A DNA stretch of 6,834 bases, taken from the NCBI GenBank assembly GCA_023415395.1, contig JAEZKN010000524.1, positions 1-6,834 of the forward strand. Direction: 5' to 3'. This stretch comes from Actinomycetes bacterium (GTDB lineage: Bacteria > Actinomycetota > Actinomycetes > Propionibacteriales > Nocardioidaceae). Shown here piece by piece: positions 1 through 4,426 of the stretch; position 1 is the stretch's first letter, and each line of letters opens with the position of its first letter. The translations under genes and the position numbers were made by a program. Below the pieces are notes generated by a model. It was not told the DNA's origin and ran no database searches. It saw only the letters and a program-made list of their open reading frames with translations.

Positions 1-47
1 CCGTCGGCGGCCGCACGACCTGGTGGTGCCCGGCCGAGCAGGTCTGA
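1..47 (+). CDS. C-terminal end of a probable Fpg/Nei-family DNA glycosylase (partial)
   Basis: Seen: the plus-strand frame starting at base 3 is open from the window edge to a TGA at 45-47 and reads VGGRTTWWCPAEQV. Known: Fpg and Nei glycosylases, which excise oxidised bases in base-excision repair, end in a zinc finger whose second half reads roughly G-R-x-T-x-[YFW]-C-P-x-C-Q. The GRTTWWCP..Q pattern, right at a C-terminus, fits this well. Inferred: this is the last part of such a gene, with the catalytic N-terminal Pro/Glu and the helix-two-turn-helix lying to the left of the window. Odd: the position of the fourth zinc-binding Cys is Glu (CPAE rather than CPxC). The gene converges on the minus-strand peptidase gene, with 4 bases between the two stop codons. 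Only 14 residues are visible, so a chance match cannot be excluded. Confidence 0.5.
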   Translation, partial: VGGRTTWWCPAEQV

Positions 48-51
48 GCCG

Positions 52-1662
52 TCAGCGCACGTTGGCGGCCACGACCTCCCGGTGCAGCCGCTCGCGCAGC
101 GTGAGCCGCTTCTCCCCGCTCGGCGTCGCCGAGGGCGGCGGGACGGGCGCACACCTCACGTCGGAGCGGTCGCCGGCCTGGCGGGCCGGGAGCCTGCCGG
201 TCTTCAGGTAGCGCGCGATCTTGGTGTCGGTGCAGCCGACGCCCGAGAGCGAGCCGGAGTGCGTCGTACCGCCCACGCCCTCGATCAGCACCGACCTCGG
301 GAAGAGCGAGCGGACCTCGAGCGCACCGGCGAACGGCGTCGCGGCGTCGTTGGTCTCGGCGACGAGCAGGATCGGCGGTGCCTTCGAGCCGGAGATCTTC
401 ATCGGCTTGCCGGCCGGCGCGGGCCAGGTGAGGCAGGGGGCGTTGAACCAGGTGTTGTTCCACGCGAGGAACGGCGCGGACGCGTGCATCTGCTCGGCGT
501 CCTCCTGCCACACCGACCAGTCCGAGGGCCACGGGGCGTCGGTGCACTCGGTGGCCAGGTACGCCGCCCAGGAGGCGTCGGCGCCGGGCCCGGTCGGGTC
601 GCCGTAGTAGGCCCGGGCCGGGCCGAGGTCGCCGTCGGCCGCGGCGGCCAGCACGTGCGCGAGCTCGTCCCAGCCGTAGACGTAGTAGCCGGCGCCCACG
701 AACACGTCGTTCCAGTCCGCCGCGCCGAACTCCGGCAGCGGGTCGTCGGTGAGCTGCTGGAGCACGTCGTAGTAGACGGCCCGCACGGCGTCGCCGTCGG
801 TCCCGAGGCCGTAGGCCGCGTCGTTCTCGGCGACCCAGTCGAAGAAGACGTCGACGTTCTCGTCGAACTGCACCTCCTGGTCGAGGTTCCCGCCGTACCA
901 GACCCGCGAGGGCTGGACGACGCCGTCGAAGACCATGCGGTGCACGCGCTTCGGATAGGCGGTGGCGTAGGCGGAGCCGAGGTAGGTGCCGTAGGAGAAC
1001 CCGTAGAAGCTGATCTTCTTCTCCCGCAGCGCCTTGCGCAGGCTCTCCATGTCCTTGATCCACGTGCGGGTGTCGTCGTGGCGGAGGATCTTGCCGTTGT
1101 TGTCCGCGCAGGCCTGCGCGTAGGCCGCCGAGCGCTCCAGCCAGTCGTCGATGTCGGCCTGGGACTCGGGCACGTAGGCCGGGCGGGTGCCGGGCGCCAG
1201 CACGTCGCCGTCGCAGCTGATGGTGGGCGTGCTGTCCCCCACGCCGCGCGGGTCGAAGCCGATCCAGTCGTACGGCGCCCCGCCCTTGTCCGGCACCCAG
1301 GACTGCATGATCGAGTAGATGAGCCCCGACCCGCCCGGGCCTCCGGGGTTGACCAGCATCGGCCCCTGGGCCTTGCGGTCCGGGGTGGTGTGGGCGATCC
1401 GCGAGACCGCGAGCCTGATCTTCCTGCCCTTCGGCTTCGCGTAGTCGAGCGGGACGGTGAGCATGCCGCACCGCGCCTTCGCCTGGCGCAGGGTCTTGCT
1501 GTCGCAGCGACCCCAGTCGATCGGCTTCGGCTTGAACCCCGCGGTGGGCGCGGGGGTCGGCGCCTGCTGGGCGGCCGGCGCCGCGGCCGCCGTTCCTCCG
1601 AGGGCCGCGAGGCCCGTCCCGAGCAGAGCAGCGGCCGTGGCCGCGCTCACGAGTCTTCTCAT
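52..1662 (-). CDS. Secreted S33-family alpha/beta-hydrolase peptidase (tripeptidyl aminopeptidase-like, TAP C-terminal domain)
   Basis: This 536-aa protein is probably an exported serine aminopeptidase acting at or outside the cell envelope. Residues 1-28 form a signal peptide: MRRL, then an Ala/Leu/Gly core ending TAAAA before PAAQQ. No lipobox Cys is visible. The mature part opens with WGRC and VPLDYAKP, typical of the Streptomyces Tap/SlpD/SlpE and mycobacterial Hip1 group. The oxyanion-hole segment VNPGGPGGSG starts near residue 104. The nucleophile elbow GFSYGTYLG places Ser223. The TAP-like C-terminal part holds the other likely triad residues, Asp439 in ETNDAATPF and His468 in GGTTHSG. 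Six or more Cys outside the signal peptide suggest disulfides. Length is normal for the family, and the triad looks intact. The ATG at 1660-1662 follows an AAGGA ribosome site by 6 bases, which fixes the start. It is the last of four minus-strand genes, 37 bases after the unknown gene. The family is clear; the peptide specificity is not. Confidence 0.93.
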   Translation of the reverse strand: MRRLVSAATAAALLGTGLAALGGTAAAAPAAQQAPTPAPTAGFKPKPIDWGRCDSKTLRQAKARCGMLTVPLDYAKPKGRKIRLAVSRIAHTTPDRKAQGPMLVNPGGPGGSGLIYSIMQSWVPDKGGAPYDWIGFDPRGVGDSTPTISCDGDVLAPGTRPAYVPESQADIDDWLERSAAYAQACADNNGKILRHDDTRTWIKDMESLRKALREKKISFYGFSYGTYLGSAYATAYPKRVHRMVFDGVVQPSRVWYGGNLDQEVQFDENVDVFFDWVAENDAAYGLGTDGDAVRAVYYDVLQQLTDDPLPEFGAADWNDVFVGAGYYVYGWDELAHVLAAAADGDLGPARAYYGDPTGPGADASWAAYLATECTDAPWPSDWSVWQEDAEQMHASAPFLAWNNTWFNAPCLTWPAPAGKPMKISGSKAPPILLVAETNDAATPFAGALEVRSLFPRSVLIEGVGGTTHSGSLSGVGCTDTKIARYLKTGRLPARQAGDRSDVRCAPVPPPSATPSGEKRLTLRERLHREVVAANVR

Positions 1663-1668
1663 CAGGTG

Positions 1669-1673
1669 TCCTT
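1669..1673 (-). promoter_or_regulatory. Ribosome binding site of the secreted peptidase
   Basis: On the minus strand this reads AAGGA and ends 6 bases before the ATG at 1662. It is a good Shine-Dalgarno match and the clearest in the minus-strand block. It supports the chosen start and the signal peptide that follows. Confidence 0.7.
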
Positions 1674-1699
1674 CGCGAGGGTGGGTGGTGATGTCCGGG

Positions 1700-2083
1700 T
1701 CAGGCCGTGCGCTCGTGCGGGACCTCGAGACGAGGCACCCCGCCGAGGCCGTGCCGGTAGCGGACGTGGTCGGCGTACTGCTCGAGCGTGCGGTAGAGCG
1801 TCTGGTGCGCGACCCACGGGAGCGGATCGGCCCCGTGGTACCAGCTCTCGCCGAAGGAGATCCAGACGGGTGTCCACGCGGCGGCCTCGTCCCAGGCTCC
1901 GCGCTTGGCCATCAGCATCCGGCGGCGGGTCTGGAAGGCGCGCCGCGGTCCGTCGGTGCAGATCGGCGCGGTCGAGATCGGCCACAGCCGCAGGTCGAGG
2001 GACATCAGGTGCACCTCGAGCTGGGCCAGCACGCCGGGCTCGACCAGGACGGTCGCGACGTTCTCGTGCGGCTCGCGCTCCAT
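1700..2083 (-). CDS. Hypothetical protein, 127 aa
   Basis: I do not recognise this protein. It is 127 aa, soluble-looking, with no signal peptide or membrane segment. It has several Trp (LWPIS, GAWDEAAAWTPVW, ESWYHG, PLPWV), a basic patch (RRAFQTRRRMLMAKR) and a middle segment rich in aromatic residues. The C-terminal third (HQTLYRTLEQYADHVRYRHGLG) looks helical. Third codon positions are almost all G or C, as in the neighbouring genes, so it is very likely a real gene rather than a shadow frame. I chose the ATG at 2083, preceded by GGGGAAAC. A TTG at 2119 in the same frame would add 12 residues but has no visible ribosome site. The stop of the DUF1360 gene lies 46 bases upstream and the peptidase start 37 bases downstream, so it may be part of a short operon. 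The function is unknown. Confidence 0.75.
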   Translation of the reverse strand: MEREPHENVATVLVEPGVLAQLEVHLMSLDLRLWPISTAPICTDGPRRAFQTRRRMLMAKRGAWDEAAAWTPVWISFGESWYHGADPLPWVAHQTLYRTLEQYADHVRYRHGLGGVPRLEVPHERTA

Positions 2084-2091
2084 GGGCGCAC

Positions 2092-2099
2092 GTTTCCCC
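2092..2099 (-). promoter_or_regulatory. GGGGAAAC leader element before the 127-aa hypothetical gene
   Basis: The minus strand reads GGGGAAAC followed by 8 bases (GTGCGCCC) and the ATG at 2083. It may act as a weak, G-rich ribosome site. Near-identical arrangements precede the DUF1360 gene and the histidine kinase gene. Confidence 0.35.
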
Positions 2100-2129
2100 G
2101 CCGCCCCGGGTCGCGTCAAGGGGCGCCGC

Positions 2130-2600
2130 TCAGCCGCGCAGGCGGGCGTAGGCGTGCTGGAGGAAGTCGGAGACGGCGGTGACGGCGAAGACGGCCGCCC
2201 AGGTGCGGGCCGCCCGCGGGGCGACCTGGAGCGCCCCGACGTACGCCGTCCCGATCCAGACGTCCATGCAGAACGGGCAGGTCAGCAGCTCGCCGATCGT
2301 GTGGCGCACGCCGTGCTCGCCTCGCGCGGACTCGTGGTGCTCGGAGGCGCCGGCCGGGCCCTCGAACTCCGTGAACGGCGCCCGCAGCGGGCTGGTGACC
2401 GCGCCCCGGGAGAGCAGCCGGCTGAACTTGTGCGCGGCCAGCCCGCCGACGAGCAGGTCGCGGACGGGGTACGCCGCCGGGAGGGTGCGCCCCGAGAGGT
2501 GCGTGAGGCCGGCGAAGGTCGCGGTGGTCACGGCGTAGACCGCGAGGCTGCCGGAGAAGCCGTGCAGGTCGACGTCGTCATCGGGGTCGTAGCGGGGCAT
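2130..2600 (-). CDS. DUF1360 domain-containing membrane protein
   Basis: This 156-aa protein matches DUF1360, a small bacterial membrane-protein family of unknown biochemical role. The signature segments are all present: HKFSRLLSR near residues 57-65, VTSPLRAPFTEFEG near 68-81, and GELLTCPFCMDVW near 103-115. The pair Cys108/Cys111 forms a CxxC motif at the mouth of a hydrophobic segment, which could bind metal or be redox active. Hydrophobic stretches near 19-35, 46-60, 112-127 and 133-148 suggest two to four membrane passes. The N-terminus is very acidic (YDPDDDVD). I chose the ATG at 2600. An in-frame GTG at 2663 would add 21 residues with no family resemblance and poor initiation context. 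The monooxygenase gene stops 73 bases upstream. The family is confident; the function is unknown. Confidence 0.87.
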   Translation of the reverse strand: MPRYDPDDDVDLHGFSGSLAVYAVTTATFAGLTHLSGRTLPAAYPVRDLLVGGLAAHKFSRLLSRGAVTSPLRAPFTEFEGPAGASEHHESARGEHGVRHTIGELLTCPFCMDVWIGTAYVGALQVAPRAARTWAAVFAVTAVSDFLQHAYARLRG

Positions 2601-2609
2601 GGGGCGCCG

Positions 2610-2617
2610 GTTCCCCC
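2610..2617 (-). promoter_or_regulatory. GGGGGAAC leader element before the DUF1360 gene
   Basis: The minus strand reads GGGGGAAC followed by 9 bases (CGGCGCCCC) and the ATG at 2600. It closely resembles the leaders of the 127-aa gene and the histidine kinase gene. It may be a weak ribosome site. Confidence 0.35.
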
Positions 2618-2673
2618 GACCCCACGCGAGGATGCTCGACCCTGGGGGTGGGACCGGCCACACGGCGGTGCGG

Positions 2674-3738
2674 TCACTCCCCCGTCACACCGAGGAGCTC
2701 CCGCACCCGCGGCACCACCTGGGTGCCGTAGAGCCGGATCGACTCCAGACGCTCATCGTGGGGCAGCGTGCCGACGGCGTACTTGAGCTGGAAGCGGGAG
2801 AGCCCGAGCGTCCGCATCGCCCACGCGATCTTGGTGGCGACCGTCTCGGGCGAGCCGACGAAGAGCGCGCCCTTCGGGCTCGCGCTCTGCTCGAACTGGA
2901 TCCGCGAGTACGGCCCCCACCCGCGCTCCCGCCCGATCCGGGTGAACGCCGCCTCCTGGTGCGGGTACATCTGCTCGCGCGCGAGCTCGTCGGTCGCGGC
3001 GACGTGGCCGGGGCTGTGCATCGACACCGGCCGGGTCTCGTGGCCGTAGTGCTCCAGCGCCCGGTGGTAGAGGTCGACGAGCTGGGTGAACTGCTCGGGC
3101 GACCCGCCGATCACGGCGATCACCAGCGGGAGGCCGTACGACGCCGCGCGGATCACCGACTCCGGGGTTCCGCCGACGCCCACCCACGCCGCCAGGCCGT
3201 GCTCGGTGTGCGGGTAGACCCGGACGCCCTCGAGCGGTGGCCGCACGGTGCCCTCCCACGTGACGGGCTCCTCGGTCAGCAGGCGGGTGAAGAGGTCGAG
3301 CTTCTCGGAGAAGAGGCGCTCGTAGTCGTCGAGGGAGAGCCCGAAGAGCGGGAAGGACTCGGTGAAGGACCCTCGCCCCAGCGTCACCTCGGCGCGCCCG
3401 CGCGAGACCGCGTCGAGGGTCGCGAAGCGCTGCATCACGCGGATCGGGTCGTCGGACGACAGCACCGTCACCGACGTGCCGAGCCGGATGCGGCGGGTGC
3501 GGCCCGCGATCGCCGCGAGCACGACGTCGGGCGCGCTGATCGCGTAGTCCGGGCGGTGGTGCTCGCCGACGCCGAAGAAGTCCAGGCCGAGCGCGTCCGC
3601 GAGCTCGGCCTCGGCCACGACCTGGCGGATCGCCTCGGCCTGGGGCAGCGGCTCACCGTCGGGGCCGAGGGCGACGTCACCGAAGGTGTCGAGGCCGAAC
3701 GTCGGGTTCTCGGGGGTGCCGAGCACGGAGAAGTCCAT
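2674..3738 (-). CDS. LLM-class flavin-dependent monooxygenase (Atu2307/SP_0267-like)
   Basis: This 354-aa cytoplasmic protein belongs to the bacterial luciferase-like (LLM) superfamily: TIM-barrel enzymes that use reduced FMN or F420 and usually O2 on small organic substrates. Seen: LDTFGDVAL near the N-terminus, GVGEHHRPDYAISAP (residues 56-70, with the His60-His61 pair typical of the active site), RIRLGTSVTVLSSDDPIRV (83-101), GRGSFTESFPLFG, a WVGVGGTPESV flavin-binding-type strand/loop, and the C-terminal GALFVGSPETVATKI and VGTLPHDE segments. From memory these fit the Atu2307/SP_0267 subgroup. Length is normal, with no frameshift. The ATG at 3738 gives the family's usual N-terminus. Longer in-frame readings run into the divergent HNH gene and look unrelated. 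No Shine-Dalgarno site is visible upstream, so the message may be leaderless. Substrate and cofactor (FMN or F420) cannot be told from the sequence. Confidence 0.92.
   Translation of the reverse strand: MDFSVLGTPENPTFGLDTFGDVALGPDGEPLPQAEAIRQVVAEAELADALGLDFFGVGEHHRPDYAISAPDVVLAAIAGRTRRIRLGTSVTVLSSDDPIRVMQRFATLDAVSRGRAEVTLGRGSFTESFPLFGLSLDDYERLFSEKLDLFTRLLTEEPVTWEGTVRPPLEGVRVYPHTEHGLAAWVGVGGTPESVIRAASYGLPLVIAVIGGSPEQFTQLVDLYHRALEHYGHETRPVSMHSPGHVAATDELAREQMYPHQEAAFTRIGRERGWGPYSRIQFEQSASPKGALFVGSPETVATKIAWAMRTLGLSRFQLKYAVGTLPHDERLESIRLYGTQVVPRVRELLGVTGE
3727..3733 (+). promoter_or_regulatory. Possible ribosome binding site for an upstream TTG start of the HNH gene
   Basis: The plus strand reads GGAGAAG here. 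The GGAG ends 7 bases before a TTG at 3738-3740, in frame with the HNH protein. If used, it adds MRHHRR ahead of the ATG at 3756. The site lies within the first codons of the divergent monooxygenase gene, so it could be coincidence. Confidence 0.35.
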
Positions 3739-3755
3739 TGCGACATCATCGACGA

Positions 3756-4400
3756 ATGATCCGTCGCGCGCTCGGCCTGGTCCTCCCCGTGCTGCTCCTC
3801 CTCGGCGCGGTGCCGGGGGCGGCGAGCGCTCAGGAGACGCTGCGGCTGCGCGCCGCCGTGCGGGCGCTTCCCCAGGCGGCCGAGACGCCGAAGGGCTACG
3901 ACCGCGGCCTGTTCGAGCACTGGGTCGACGCCGACCGCGACTGCCAGGACACCCGCGAGGAGGTGCTGATCGCCGAGTCACGCACGCCGATCGGCGGCTG
4001 CACGGTGCGGACCGGGCGGTGGTTCTCCTGGTACGACGGGGAGACCTGGACCCAGGCGTCCGACGTGGACATCGACCACCTGGTCCCCCTCAAGGAGGCC
4101 TGGGACTCCGGCGCCCGGACGTGGGACGACGCCACCCGCGAGCGCTACGCCAACGACCTCGGCGACCCGCGGAGCCTGGTCGCGGTCACCGACAACGTCA
4201 ACCAGTCCAAGGGGGACCGCGACGTCGCCGAGTGGCTGCCCGAGCGCCAGGTGTGCCGCTACGTGCGGGACTGGACCGCGGTGAAGCTGCGCTGGGGCCT
4301 GCGCGTCGACCGCGCCGAGCGAGCCACGCTCCTCGCGCTGGCCCGCGACTGCCGCAACCGACGGCTCACCTACGCCCCCGCGAGGCCGATGCTTGGGTAG
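3756..4400 (+). CDS. Secreted HNH endonuclease-family protein (DUF1524/GmrSD C-terminal-like)
   Basis: This 214-aa protein is a probable exported nuclease. A clean signal peptide spans residues 1-25: MIRR, a Leu/Val core, and an ASA cleavage site before QETLRL. The nuclease core is DVDIDHLVPLKEAW, with Asp107-His108 as the expected metal-binding/general-base pair. It is followed by a helical segment and then LVAVTDNVNQSKGDRDVAEWLP, with Asn147, Asn149, Lys152 and Asp154. This DHxVPL...NxxKGDxxxxxW layout is typical of small secreted actinobacterial HNH proteins related to DUF1524. Cys63, Cys82, Cys167 and Cys199 could form two disulfides, fitting an extracellular protein. The key residues appear intact. 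I chose the ATG at 3756, but a TTG at 3738 has a better ribosome site, so the start is uncertain by six residues. It is divergent from the monooxygenase gene and 26 bases upstream of the histidine kinase gene. Nuclease activity and DNA target are inferred from the family. Confidence 0.9.
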   Translation: MIRRALGLVLPVLLLLGAVPGAASAQETLRLRAAVRALPQAAETPKGYDRGLFEHWVDADRDCQDTREEVLIAESRTPIGGCTVRTGRWFSWYDGETWTQASDVDIDHLVPLKEAWDSGARTWDDATRERYANDLGDPRSLVAVTDNVNQSKGDRDVAEWLPERQVCRYVRDWTAVKLRWGLRVDRAERATLLALARDCRNRRLTYAPARPMLG

Positions 4401-4407
4401 CGGGGAC

Positions 4408-4415
4408 GGGAGGGG
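4408..4415 (+). promoter_or_regulatory. Ribosome binding site of the hybrid histidine kinase
   Basis: GGGAGGGG ends 11 bases before the ATG at 4427 and runs into AAAC. It is a purine-rich Shine-Dalgarno match with slightly long spacing. It lies wholly in the 26-base gap after the HNH stop codon (TAG, 4398-4400), so the kinase can be translated from a shared transcript. Confidence 0.6.
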
Positions 4416-4426
4416 AAACTGACGCC

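Noticed and set aside
2114..2119. TTGACG on the minus strand as a possible -35 promoter box for the 127-aa gene
   Set aside because: No -10-like sequence appears at a suitable spacing in the all-GC stretch that follows, so a single hexamer match is not enough.
82..2151. A 689-codon plus-strand open frame across the peptidase and 127-aa genes
   Set aside because: It is antisense to a peptidase with a full catalytic triad and signal peptide. Its own translation is Arg/Gly/Val/Ala-rich with no motif. It is a GC-driven shadow frame.
2601..2673. A terminator or regulatory RNA in the 73-base gap between the monooxygenase and DUF1360 genes
   Set aside because: The only stem I found is 4 bp (CGAG/CTCG), with no T-run. 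The gap is G/C-rich without convincing structure.
52..3738. The four minus-strand genes as a dedicated functional system
   Set aside because: Their spacing permits an operon, but a flavin monooxygenase, a DUF1360 protein, an unknown protein and a secreted peptidase show no shared pathway, and no defence or biosynthetic signature is present.
2599..3759. A 386-codon plus-strand open frame opposite the monooxygenase
   Set aside because: It is Arg/Glu/Gly/Leu-rich and without recognisable motifs, and it lies opposite a clear LLM-family enzyme.
3739..3981. An N-terminal extension of the monooxygenase to 3981
   Set aside because: The added residues are Arg/Pro/Ser/Gly-rich and unlike the family. 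They would overlap the HNH signal peptide and N-terminal region on the other strand. The ATG at 3738 gives the expected N-terminus.
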